Source: Nitrospirota bacterium
Lineage (GTDB): Bacteria > Nitrospirota > Nitrospiria > Nitrospirales > UBA8639
Direction: 5' to 3'
NCBI GenBank assembly: GCA_003695915.1
Contig: RFGF01000050.1
Span: forward strand, 1-42,114
DNA length: 42,114 nucleotides
In this document: positions 1 through 8,450 of the stretch, piece after piece
Layout: each line of letters begins with the position of its first letter
Position numbering within the stretch: position 1 is the stretch's first letter
Position numbers and translations under genes: made by a program
The notes under the pieces: model-generated
Databases searched by the model: none
Seen by the model: only the letters and a program-made list of their open reading frames with translations
Told to the model about the DNA's origin: nothing

Positions 1-69
1 CACAAACGCCTCCAGATGGTCCCAGAGATGCCTTGACTCGCCTCCCGTCGCTGTGCGCTCTTTCTCCAT
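1..69 (-). CDS. 5' end of a minus-strand gene, possibly a transposase (partial)
   Basis: Only the first 23 codons are in the window. A strong ribosome binding site (AAAGGAGGC, 76-84 read on the minus strand) lies just before the ATG at 67-69. The visible residues begin MEKERTATGG and end HLWDHLEAFV, which resembles the N-terminus of some IS256/mutator-type transposases; this is recall, not a match I could test. A GC-rich hairpin (CCGGGC/GCCCGG at 90-105) lies in the leader, as is common ahead of transposase genes. The start is well supported; the product is not. The rest of the gene lies left of the window. Confidence 0.4.
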   Translation of the reverse strand, partial: MEKERTATGGESRHLWDHLEAFV

Positions 70-190
70 GGCGGTGCCTCCTTTCTGTGCCGGGCGGCAG
101 CCCGGGGGGTTGCTTACCCGACAGGTTGCCACCGCCTGTTTTCTATTTCCACACTTTTTGACTATACCTCCGTGATATGAGAGTTCTAGC

Positions 191-231
191 TTGTAGAATG
201 ACTAATCATGATTTAGAATGATGATTCATGA
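191..231 (+). promoter_or_regulatory. TetR promoter with overlapping operator-like repeats
   Basis: A -35 like TTGTAG (191-196) and a -10 like TAGAAT (214-219) are 17 bp apart. Two 16-bp direct repeats (196-211 and 216-231, 13 of 16 identical, 20 bp apart) overlap both hexamers and the start codon. The first copy contains a perfect 10-bp palindrome AATCATGATT (204-213). The expected transcription start (about 226-228) falls on the ATG at 228, so the mRNA may be leaderless. Autorepression by the TetR protein is an inference from position. Confidence 0.5.
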
Positions 232-890
232 AGAAAGCGAGCAATTCAGTGACCGTCGATCGACGGTTCGAACGAAAGCGGCGGGAGCGGGAGGCTCGGT
301 GCGAGGAGATCCTGGCTGCGGCAGAACAACTGTTCTCGAAGCACGGGTTCTTCAAAACGAGCATGTCGGAGATCGCGCGTACCGCCCAGTTCGCCTTGGG
401 GACGGTGTATCGCTGCTTTGCCAGCAAGGAAGAGATTTATATTTCCTTGATCGAGCGCAAAATCGATGACCTGTTCGCGCAATTGAAGACGGCGCTGGCT
501 CTTGCAGAATCGGCGACAGACCAGCTCCGGGCCGTGATCCGGGTCAAACTGGCCTTTGCCGATCGAAATCGAGATTTTTTTCGGATTTATGTCTCTGAGT
601 GGAGCGGCTTCGAATGGACGGTCAAAAGCGCGTTTGGCGAGCGGATCTGGAAGAAATACTTAGATCAGATCACGTTGGTCGCCGCCGTGATTCAAGACGG
701 CATCTCTCGCGGCGAGTTCCGTGATGTCGATCCCCAGGATGCGTCGTTGGCATTTCATGGCATGCTCAATGCCACGATGTATATGTGGACGTTGGAAACC
801 AATCCCGCCGAATCGCTCGTGGCCAAGGAGGAGTTGTTGTTTTCTCTTGCGGTCCAAGGGTTGGCCAAATTCCCCCGGAATGGTGCATGA
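228..890 (+). CDS. TetR/AcrR-family transcriptional repressor
   Basis: A 220-residue TetR-type repressor that probably controls the efflux operon behind it. Residues about 20-70 form the typical helix-turn-helix domain: an EILAAAEQLF helix, the segment FKTSMSEIA, then GTVYRCFASKEEIY, the classic TetR recognition stretch. The C-terminal 140 residues would be the ligand-binding and dimerisation domain; their ligand cannot be read from sequence. There is no Shine-Dalgarno before the ATG at 228, which fits the leaderless promoter described at 191-231; a GTG at 249 is an alternative start. Only six bases separate it from the adaptor gene, so the four genes to 6691 look like one operon. The family call is secure and the target is inferred. 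Confidence 0.9.
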   Translation: MKKASNSVTVDRRFERKRREREARCEEILAAAEQLFSKHGFFKTSMSEIARTAQFALGTVYRCFASKEEIYISLIERKIDDLFAQLKTALALAESATDQLRAVIRVKLAFADRNRDFFRIYVSEWSGFEWTVKSAFGERIWKKYLDQITLVAAVIQDGISRGEFRDVDPQDASLAFHGMLNATMYMWTLETNPAESLVAKEELLFSLAVQGLAKFPRNGA

Positions 891-896
891 CTCGAC

Positions 897-2018
897 ATGA
901 GGGAAATAATCGAACAGGGTATCAGAGGCGTTCCTGGTCTGGTCTTGGTGCTGAGCCTGCTCTTCGTCGGCTGCGATGAGCAGCAGGCGGCGCTTCCTCC
1001 CAAGGATCGGCCGCCGGTGCCCGTTCGGGTCGCGCCAATCGAGAAACGACTGGTTCAGGAAACCATCACCTTGGTCGGGACGGTGGAACCTTGGCGGCGG
1101 AGTCTGGTGGCCAGCGAGATCGAAGGGCTCGTCGAAGATTTCTTGGTCGAAGAAGGATCGGCTGTGATCAGCGGGCAGGTGCTGGCTCGCCTTCGCACCG
1201 ATACCTTGAAAATCCAATTGCATTCAACACTCGCCGCGTACCGAGAAGCGGTCACCCGACATCGGCAAGCCCAAAAGGACTTGGCACGTATCCGCGCGCT
1301 GTTTCGCAAAGAATTGGTCACGCAAAAAGAATTCGACGATGCCGTGACACAGGAAATGGCCTTGCGACAACGGGTGGCTCAATTGCGAACGGAAATCCAG
1401 CGCGTCCGAGACGATATTGACAAATCTCGCATTACCGCTCCGTTCGATGGGTTGGTCACAAAGGAATTTACCGAAGTGGGGCAATGGGTGGCGGAAGGGG
1501 GGGCGGTCGTCGAATTGGTCGATCTCTCTCGCGTCAAAGTGGAGGTTCCGCTTCCCGAGCGATACATTGGAACGGTGAAGATCGATGATACGGTCCATGC
1601 TCGGTTCGATGGCTTGCCCAGCGTACACGTCACCGGGAGGATCGTTGCCGTGGTCGCGCAAGCGGATCCAGCGGCTCGAACGTTTCCGATCAAAGTGGTG
1701 TTGCCCAATCGCGATTTGCGCATCAAAAGTGGGATGGTGTCGCGCGTGACCCTTTTCGTCGGAGAACCCCATGAGGCGCTGGTGGTGCCGAAAGATGCGT
1801 TGGTACTGCGAAGCGGACAGGAATTTGTCTTTATTATTCGCGGTGACCGGGTTTCGCAAGTGCCGGTGACACCGGGTCTCCATCTCGATGGCGTGGTCGA
1901 GGTCACTGGGGATCTTGCTCCCCAGGCATTGGTGGTGGTCGAAGGGAATGAGCGCCTCTTACCCGGACAAGCCGTGCGAATTCTCGACGAAATGCCGTCC
2001 GACCAGGTTCCGTCATGA
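897..2018 (+). CDS. RND efflux periplasmic adaptor (membrane fusion protein), lipoprotein
   Basis: A 373-residue HlyD/AcrA-type adaptor that links the inner-membrane RND pump to the outer-membrane channel. The N-terminus is a hydrophobic signal ending FVGC with the cysteine at residue 26, so it is likely a lipoprotein. Residues about 60-90 and 165-200 make the two halves of the lipoyl-like domain (SAVISGQVLARL and ITAPFDGLVTKEF), separated by an alpha-hairpin rich in Arg, Gln and Glu. The beta-barrel and membrane-proximal domains follow. Its stop overlaps the start of the pump by 4 bp (ATGA), so translation is coupled. The substrate is unknown. Confidence 0.92.
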   Translation: MREIIEQGIRGVPGLVLVLSLLFVGCDEQQAALPPKDRPPVPVRVAPIEKRLVQETITLVGTVEPWRRSLVASEIEGLVEDFLVEEGSAVISGQVLARLRTDTLKIQLHSTLAAYREAVTRHRQAQKDLARIRALFRKELVTQKEFDDAVTQEMALRQRVAQLRTEIQRVRDDIDKSRITAPFDGLVTKEFTEVGQWVAEGGAVVELVDLSRVKVEVPLPERYIGTVKIDDTVHARFDGLPSVHVTGRIVAVVAQADPAARTFPIKVVLPNRDLRIKSGMVSRVTLFVGEPHEALVVPKDALVLRSGQEFVFIIRGDRVSQVPVTPGLHLDGVVEVTGDLAPQALVVVEGNERLLPGQAVRILDEMPSDQVPS

Positions 2019-5000
2019 ATGTGGTCAAATTCGCCATTCGGTTTCCCGTAACCGTGACCGTCGGTGTGTTGTTGATTGCTTTGTTCGGCATCGTGGCTGT
2101 CACGCGTCTGCCGGTACAATTGACGCCCGATGTCACGAAACCGGAAATCACGGTGACGACGCGATGGCCCGGAGCCAGTCCGCACGAGGTCGAGCGCGAA
2201 ATCGTCGAAGAGCAGGAAGAGCAGCTCAAAAGCGTCGAAGGCCTCGAAAAAATGTTCTCCGAAAGTTCGTATGGCTCGGGACGGATCGTCCTTCGATTTC
2301 CGGCCGGAACCAATCTGGATGCTTCCTTGCTCCGGGTCTCCAATCGACTCAATCAGGTTCGGGAATATCCTGCCGAAGTCGAAGAGCCGGTGATCAGCAG
2401 CGCGGATACGACAGGTTCGGCCATTGGGTGGTTCATTCTGCAGCCGCGCGAGGGGGTTCCCATCGATATCGCGACGATGCGGGATTTTGCAGAAGACGTC
2501 ATCAAGGCACGATTCGAACGGGTGCCGGGTGTCGCCGCTTCCAATGTCTATGGCGGGCGAGAACGTGAAGTTCAGGTGATCGTCGATCCGGCCAAACTCG
2601 CCTCCCGAAATCTGACGTTCATGGATCTCGCTCGGGCCCTCGATGAGGAAAACCGCGACTATAGTGCGGGCGATTTCGATGAGGGCAAACGGACCTATGT
2701 CGTCCGCACCATCGGAGAGTATCGGGATCCCGATGATATCGAAAACGTGATTGTGGCCCGGCGAGAAGGCGGTCCCGTGTACGTGCGCGATATCGCAACG
2801 GTGCGGCTCGGGTATCAAGATCCGACGCACGTGGTTCGGCAAAAAGGCCGTCCGTGCATTGCGGTGAATGCCGTTCGCGAAACCGGTGCGAACGTCTTGG
2901 ATACGATGGAAGGCCTGCGTCGGGCCGTGAAGGAATTGAACGAAGAGTGGCTGGCGCCTCGGGGGCTCCATTTCTACCAGGTGTACGATGAGACGGATTA
3001 CATCTACAGCTCCTTGTCGCTCGTGCGACAGAACTTGATTCTCGGGAGCATGTTGGCTGTCTTGGTGTTGTACCTGTTTCTCCGCACGGGCAGCACGACG
3101 TTCGTGATCGGCTTGGCCATTCCCATCAGCATCATGGGGACGTTCATCATGCTGTGGGTGTTGAATCGCAACCTCAACGTGATCAGCTTGGCCGGCATGA
3201 CCTTTGCCGCGGGGATGCTGGTGGACAATTCCATCGTCGTGTTGGAAAACATTTATCGCCATCGCGAAACCGGAAAATCGCTGTTTCGCGCCGCCTACGA
3301 CGGGACCGTGGAAGTGTGGGGTGCGATTTTGGCCAGCACCCTGACGACCATTGCCGTTTTCGTCCCCATTGTGTTCGTAGAGGAACAAGCCGGTCAGTTG
3401 TTCCGGGATATCGCCATTGCGATCAGTTCCGGCGTGGCCTTGAGCCTGCTTGTGTCCATGACGGTCATTCCCAGTCTCTCGGCTCGCATCTTGACAACGG
3501 CCACGGAACGACCGCGAGATGTGGTGAGCCGACCTCGAAAAACAGAATGGCTGGCGACCGTGGATCGGCTCATCCACCGCTACGGCCTTACGGCCGAACG
3601 CCTCGCTGATTTCGTGGCCTGGTTGTGCTGCACTCCTCAGCGGCGACTCGCCACTGTTTTCGGGTTGACCACGGCAGCCGTGCTCACGGTGATCCTGTTG
3701 CTTCCCAAGGCAGAATACCTTCCAACGGGGAATCGGAATTTAGTCATCGGGATTCTCTTGCCTCCGCCTGGATACAATACGGAGCAGTTCGTCAAGATGG
3801 GAGAACAGATCGAGTCTGTGTTGCGACCCTACTGGGAGGTCGAGCCAGGCTCTCCGGAAGAAGCGGCGTTGGATGGGCCGAGTATCCGCAATTTCTTTTT
3901 TGTCGCGCGGGGTCGCTCGGTCTTCATGGGGGCACGGACCAATCGGGATGAAGAGGTCAAAGGGTTGATTCCCTTGTTTCGACGGGCGACGGCGGACTTG
4001 CCCGGCGTGATCAGTATCGTGACGCAAAGCAGTTTGTTTCAACGCGGTCTCGGCGAGGGACGCAATATCGATATCGAAATTAGCGGCCCGGATTTGAATC
4101 GCCTCGTGGCCTTTGGCGGGCAGGTGTTTGGCCAGGTTCGACAATTGCTGCCCGGTGCCCAGGTTCGTCCAAAGCCCAGCTTGGATTTGGGAAGCCCCGA
4201 GGTCCATGTGAGGCTGCGGCGGGATCGGGCTGCTGACGTCGGCATTACCAATCGAGAACTCGGGTTTACCGTCGACGCACTCGTGGACGGAGCGAAAGCC
4301 AGCGATTATCAGTTCGAGGGCGATGAAATCGATCTGACCGTTCGGGGGGAAGATCGCTATGCCGATCGGACGCAGGATCTGGCCTCCCTTCCGCTGTATA
4401 CGCGCCGGGGGCAATTGACGACGTTAGGTGCCATTGCCGAGATCTCGTTGGTTCCCGGCCCCGAGCAGATCAATCATATCGAACGGGAGCGGTCGATCGT
4501 GGTTCAGGTCATTCCGCCGGCGGACATGCCGCTGGAGACCGCGATGAACCTGATTCAGCAACAGGTGATTCTCCCGTTGAAAGACAGCGGCACATTCGGG
4601 CAGTCTTACAACGTCCGGTTGTCCGGCACGGCCGATGAACTGACCCAAACGTACGACGCCTTGAAATGGAATTTCTTGCTCGCCTTAGCGATTACGTATC
4701 TGTTGATGGCGGCCCTGTTCGAGAGTTTTCTCTATCCGTTCGTCATTATTTTCAGCGTGCCGTTAGCGGCTGCGGGTGGATTTGTCGGATTAGCCTTGGT
4801 CAATCTCTTCGTCGGGTATCAGCCCTTGGATGTGCTCACGATGTTGGGATTCGTGATCTTGATCGGTGTCGTGGTGAACAACGCCATTCTGATCGTTCAT
4901 CAGGCACTGAATTTTATGCGCGGTGAACGTCTCGACGGCGAAGAAAAGGCCTCGCTGACGGGGGTCGAAGGGTTGTCCGCCCTCCAGGCCGTGCGTGCAT

Positions 5001-5266
5001 CGGTCCGCACGCGCGTGCGGCCGATTATGATGAGTATGTTGACCACGACTTTCGGCCTGCTCCCCTTGGTCATCTCGTCCGGAGCGGGCTCTGAACTCTA
5101 TCGGGGCATCGGGAGCGTCGTGCTGGGCGGCTTGGTTGTCTCGACTGTGTTTACGCTGTTGGTCGTCCCCACGTTGTTCAGCCTGGTGATGGAATGGAGA
5201 GGAGAGCAACATGTGCTGCAACCAGCGTCTGAAGGGGCGTGTGTTCCACGCGCCGAGAACGTCTAA
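2015..5266 (+). CDS. RND efflux pump, inner-membrane permease
   Basis: A 1083-residue proton-driven RND transporter of the AcrB-like superfamily, full length. Membrane helix 1 is at the N-terminus (FPVTVTVGVLLIALFGIVAV), followed by a large periplasmic loop. Helices 2-6 start near residue 340, and a second repeat has its loop at about 560-880 and its helices after 890. Helix 4 carries GMLVDNSIVVLEN: the first proton-relay acid is kept (D404) and the second is Asn (N405), a pattern common in many AcrB relatives. Helix 10 carries GVVVNNAILIVH. I see no CzcA/CusA metal-binding signature, so a hydrophobic or amphiphilic substrate is more likely than metal, but this is not proven. Confidence 0.93.
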   Translation: MNVVKFAIRFPVTVTVGVLLIALFGIVAVTRLPVQLTPDVTKPEITVTTRWPGASPHEVEREIVEEQEEQLKSVEGLEKMFSESSYGSGRIVLRFPAGTNLDASLLRVSNRLNQVREYPAEVEEPVISSADTTGSAIGWFILQPREGVPIDIATMRDFAEDVIKARFERVPGVAASNVYGGREREVQVIVDPAKLASRNLTFMDLARALDEENRDYSAGDFDEGKRTYVVRTIGEYRDPDDIENVIVARREGGPVYVRDIATVRLGYQDPTHVVRQKGRPCIAVNAVRETGANVLDTMEGLRRAVKELNEEWLAPRGLHFYQVYDETDYIYSSLSLVRQNLILGSMLAVLVLYLFLRTGSTTFVIGLAIPISIMGTFIMLWVLNRNLNVISLAGMTFAAGMLVDNSIVVLENIYRHRETGKSLFRAAYDGTVEVWGAILASTLTTIAVFVPIVFVEEQAGQLFRDIAIAISSGVALSLLVSMTVIPSLSARILTTATERPRDVVSRPRKTEWLATVDRLIHRYGLTAERLADFVAWLCCTPQRRLATVFGLTTAAVLTVILLLPKAEYLPTGNRNLVIGILLPPPGYNTEQFVKMGEQIESVLRPYWEVEPGSPEEAALDGPSIRNFFFVARGRSVFMGARTNRDEEVKGLIPLFRRATADLPGVISIVTQSSLFQRGLGEGRNIDIEISGPDLNRLVAFGGQVFGQVRQLLPGAQVRPKPSLDLGSPEVHVRLRRDRAADVGITNRELGFTVDALVDGAKASDYQFEGDEIDLTVRGEDRYADRTQDLASLPLYTRRGQLTTLGAIAEISLVPGPEQINHIERERSIVVQVIPPADMPLETAMNLIQQQVILPLKDSGTFGQSYNVRLSGTADELTQTYDALKWNFLLALAITYLLMAALFESFLYPFVIIFSVPLAAAGGFVGLALVNLFVGYQPLDVLTMLGFVILIGVVVNNAILIVHQALNFMRGERLDGEEKASLTGVEGLSALQAVRASVRTRVRPIMMSMLTTTFGLLPLVISSGAGSELYRGIGSVVLGGLVVSTVFTLLVVPTLFSLVMEWRGEQHVLQPASEGACVPRAENV

Positions 5267-5293
5267 CCGGGTGGCCTCATAAGAGGAGATGGG

Positions 5294-6691
5294 ATGAACG
5301 GGTTTTTTCTCTCTCAGATGTGTGCGATGAGCAATGCGGTGGCGATGATCGAAGCTTCGGTCCTACGGCGAAGTACCGCTCTGATGGTGGTTCTGATCGT
5401 GTGGAATGCCGCTTTGGTGTTCGGCGAAGTGTCGGATTTCTCCGAAAAGCGTCAACCGACGCCTCCGTTGAAACTCCGGCTGAGCCTGCGCGAAGCCATG
5501 CAGGCAGCAGTTCAAGAGAATCCCACCGTTCAACTCTTTCGGGAACGGATCGTCCAAGCGCAAGATGTGGCCGATACTCGGTTGGGTGCCCTCTTACCCA
5601 ATATCTCGGGGCGGATGAGCGGGGCTCGTCGGCGGTTTTTCTTCGGGTCCTTCGGTGGCAGTCCGCAAGTCTCGCGTCCTTTGGATTTTTACGAGGCCCG
5701 CGTATCGTTGACGCAAAATCTTTTTAGCCTGAGCTTGATCCAGAAATGGCGCGCAGCCCGTATGGGGGTAGAGGTAGCCGAACTGGATGCAGAAGTCGTC
5801 AAGCGCGATACCATGGCCACGGTGGGGCTGATTTACCTGGAAAGCCTTCGGACTCGGGAGGCCGTTCGGGCACGAGAAGCCGACCTGCAGCTCGATCGTG
5901 AGCTGCTTCGATTGGCCGAAGAGCGAAAGGCTGCGGGAATGGCGACCAGCCTCGATGTGACCCGTGCGCGCGTGCAGGTCGAAAACGCCCGACAACAGTT
6001 ACTCGTGGCGCAAAACGACTACGATCGCGCGAGGCTCAATCTCCTTCGGACCATCGGGCTTCCTCTCGATACGAAACTCGTGCTCACGGATGAACTCAAA
6101 CTCCTGCCGGTCACGGTCCAGACTCCGGAGAAAGCGATCGAGGTGGCTCGCGCCCATCGAACAGAATTACATGCCCAGAGTCGGCGAGAACGCCTCGCGG
6201 CCTTGACCTTGAGTTCCGTAGTGAGCGAACGGATTCCATCGCTCCAAGGCGCTGGAGATGTCGGCTTGATCGGCAATCAAATTCCCGACGCCTTGACGAC
6301 GGACAACGTCCAAGTGCTTTTGTCGGTTCCGATCTTCGATGGGGGACAGCGCGAGGGGCGCATTTCCGAGAATCGAAGTCTCGTTCGACAAGAATCGCTG
6401 CGCACGCGCGATTTGGAGTATCAGGTCTCGCTGGAGGTCCGCGACGCCCTGTTGACCATCGAATCGGCCCAGGAACAGGTGGCCGTGGCGATGGACGGAT
6501 TGAAGCTCGCCATGACCGAACTTGATCTGGCGCGAGAACGGTTCATCGTGGGCGTAGCGACCAATATCGAAGTGACCAATGCCCAAACGTCGGTCGCGCA
6601 AGCACGAGACAATCTGATCGATGCGTTGTTCAACTTCAACGCAGCGCGCGTGAATTTGGCACGGGCGCAAGGCCGTTTGGAAGATCTCTGA
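5294..6691 (+). CDS. TolC-family outer-membrane efflux channel
   Basis: A 465-residue outer-membrane factor that completes the tripartite pump. An AGGAG site (5284-5288) supports the ATG at 5294. A hydrophobic signal (about residues 28-45) is followed by two OEP repeats. The first contains LREAMQAAVQENPTVQLFRERI, with long helices rich in Arg, Glu and Ala; the second runs from about residue 250, with the usual DLARERFIVGVATNIEVTNAQ-like segment near residue 420. A long N-region before the signal suggests that an internal Met (residue 12 or 18) could be the true start. It lies 27 bp after the pump gene, in the same operon. Confidence 0.9.
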   Translation: MNGFFLSQMCAMSNAVAMIEASVLRRSTALMVVLIVWNAALVFGEVSDFSEKRQPTPPLKLRLSLREAMQAAVQENPTVQLFRERIVQAQDVADTRLGALLPNISGRMSGARRRFFFGSFGGSPQVSRPLDFYEARVSLTQNLFSLSLIQKWRAARMGVEVAELDAEVVKRDTMATVGLIYLESLRTREAVRAREADLQLDRELLRLAEERKAAGMATSLDVTRARVQVENARQQLLVAQNDYDRARLNLLRTIGLPLDTKLVLTDELKLLPVTVQTPEKAIEVARAHRTELHAQSRRERLAALTLSSVVSERIPSLQGAGDVGLIGNQIPDALTTDNVQVLLSVPIFDGGQREGRISENRSLVRQESLRTRDLEYQVSLEVRDALLTIESAQEQVAVAMDGLKLAMTELDLARERFIVGVATNIEVTNAQTSVAQARDNLIDALFNFNAARVNLARAQGRLEDL

Positions 6692-6775
6692 CGATTCTGC
6701 TATATCTAAGAACGCATGAACGTCTCTCGCTCGCTGCAATCTCTCTCCTTGTAATCCGGTTTGATCGCTGTCACC

Positions 6776-8380
6776 ATGTCGCAGATGAATCAGGTCCAGC
6801 ACGACATTCGCTCGGCCATCGAAGGGCGTCGCACGTTCGCGATCATCAGCCACCCCGATGCCGGCAAAACGACCCTTACTGAAAAACTCTTGTTATATTC
6901 TGGATTGATCCGTACGGCGGGGATGGTCGGCGCGCGCAAGCGCGGAAAATTTGCCGCTTCGGACTGGATGGAAATGGAGCAAGAACGCGGCATTTCCATT
7001 ACCGCCTCGGCCATGCAGTTTCCCTATAAAGGTAAAATGATCAATGTGTTGGACACTCCCGGCCACCAGGACTTCTGTGAAGATACCTATCGCACCTTGA
7101 CGGCGGCCGATAGCGCGATCATGGTCATCGATGCGGCCAAAGGCGTGGAAGCTCAGACACGCAAGCTGTTCGAAGTCTGCCGTCTTCGCAACATCCCTGT
7201 GTTGACCTTCATCAACAAACTGGATCTGCCGGGACGCCCGCCATTGGATTTGATGGCGGAAGTCGAAGACGTGCTGGGGATCCATGCCAGCGCGATCAAT
7301 TGGCCGGTGGGATCGGGCGCCGAGTTCCTCGGACTGGTGGAACGTCACACGCGCACGTTCTTTCGCTATACCAGAACTGCCTCGGCTGGCGCCGCGAAGC
7401 CGCTGGTCGATTGGATCGACGTGGGCAGTCCCGACTGGGCGACTCGGGTTCCGACGCATCTGCGGGAACATGTCGAGCACGATTTGGAATTATTGGAGGT
7501 GGCGGGCAATCCTTTTTCCCGCGAGGCGTTTTTGGATGGCAAAGTGACACCGGTATTTTTCGGCTCGGCGTTGACGAACTTCGGCGTCGAGGTGTTTTTC
7601 GATGCCTTTGTCGATTTGGCGCCCGGGCCGCGCCCACGAGTGGCCGATACCCCCGATGGATTTGAAATCAGCATCGATCCCGTGGCGACACCGTTCAGCG
7701 CCTATGTCTTCAAACTCCAGGCCAACATGAATCCTCGGCATCGGGACAGCACGGCCTTTCTCCGTGTCTGTTCCGGGCGATACGAACGGGACATGATCGT
7801 CAAACATCATCCGAGCGGGCAGGAGATCCGGTTATCGCGTCCGCACAGTCTGGTGGCCCAGGCTCGCACCACGGTCGATGTCGCGTATCCCGGCGATATC
7901 CTCGGCGTGATCAATCCGGGGATATTTCGAATCGGAGACACCCTGTCGCTCACGGATGGGTTCAATTACAAGCCCTTGCCTCAATTCCAGCCGGAGGTCT
8001 TTGCGCGCGTGCGCCCGCTGGATACAGGCAAGCGAAAAGCCTTCGATAAAGGAATCGAACAACTGGCGCGGGAAGGCGCGATTCAACTATTGCAGAGTTT
8101 GGACGGTCTGGAATTTGTTGTGGCAGCGGTCGGGCGCCTGCAATTCGATGTCTTGCAATTTCGACTCCGCCAGGAATATCGCGTGGAAACGAAGCTGGAA
8201 GTGTTGCCGTACGAATGCAGCGCTTGGCTCGAAGGTGACATCGAGACGTTCAACGCGCCGTCCGATGCGCTCATCGTCAAAGATCATCGCGATCGGCCGG
8301 TCGTCTTGTTCCGGTCAGCCTGGTCGAAGCAATTTGCGCGTGAACGGAATCCACAGGTGCGTTTGCTGGAAATGGGATGA
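6776..8380 (+). CDS. prfC: Peptide chain release factor 3 (RF3)
   Basis: A translational GTPase that recycles RF1/RF2 from the ribosome after termination. With the ATG at 6776 it has 534 residues, close to the usual 525-530. GTPase motifs are intact: HPDAGKT (residues 26-32), ERGISITASAM (switch I), DTPGHQDF (from residue 93) and NKLD (about 150). The C-terminal part carries the RF3 domain (VGRLQFDVLQFRL). No clear ribosome binding site is visible; an in-frame TTG at 6761 and an ATG at 6785 are alternative starts. It stands 84 bp after the efflux operon and is functionally unrelated to it. Confidence 0.95.
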   Translation: MSQMNQVQHDIRSAIEGRRTFAIISHPDAGKTTLTEKLLLYSGLIRTAGMVGARKRGKFAASDWMEMEQERGISITASAMQFPYKGKMINVLDTPGHQDFCEDTYRTLTAADSAIMVIDAAKGVEAQTRKLFEVCRLRNIPVLTFINKLDLPGRPPLDLMAEVEDVLGIHASAINWPVGSGAEFLGLVERHTRTFFRYTRTASAGAAKPLVDWIDVGSPDWATRVPTHLREHVEHDLELLEVAGNPFSREAFLDGKVTPVFFGSALTNFGVEVFFDAFVDLAPGPRPRVADTPDGFEISIDPVATPFSAYVFKLQANMNPRHRDSTAFLRVCSGRYERDMIVKHHPSGQEIRLSRPHSLVAQARTTVDVAYPGDILGVINPGIFRIGDTLSLTDGFNYKPLPQFQPEVFARVRPLDTGKRKAFDKGIEQLAREGAIQLLQSLDGLEFVVAAVGRLQFDVLQFRLRQEYRVETKLEVLPYECSAWLEGDIETFNAPSDALIVKDHRDRPVVLFRSAWSKQFARERNPQVRLLEMG

Positions 8381-8450
8381 TCGCGATGCACTGGATATTC
8401 GACGCCAGCGTTCGAAGAGCCCGTTGATCACGCGAGACAACGAGTGCCAG

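Noticed and set aside
1379-3577. 732-codon minus-strand open frame
   Set aside because: It lies antisense to the adaptor and RND permease, has no ribosome binding site, and its peptide is low-complexity His/Arg/Gln-rich, as expected from codon bias on the other strand.
7956-8450. Upstream extension of the topoisomerase frame into prfC
   Set aside because: The frame is open but out of phase with prfC, and family homology starts at the ATG at 8451.
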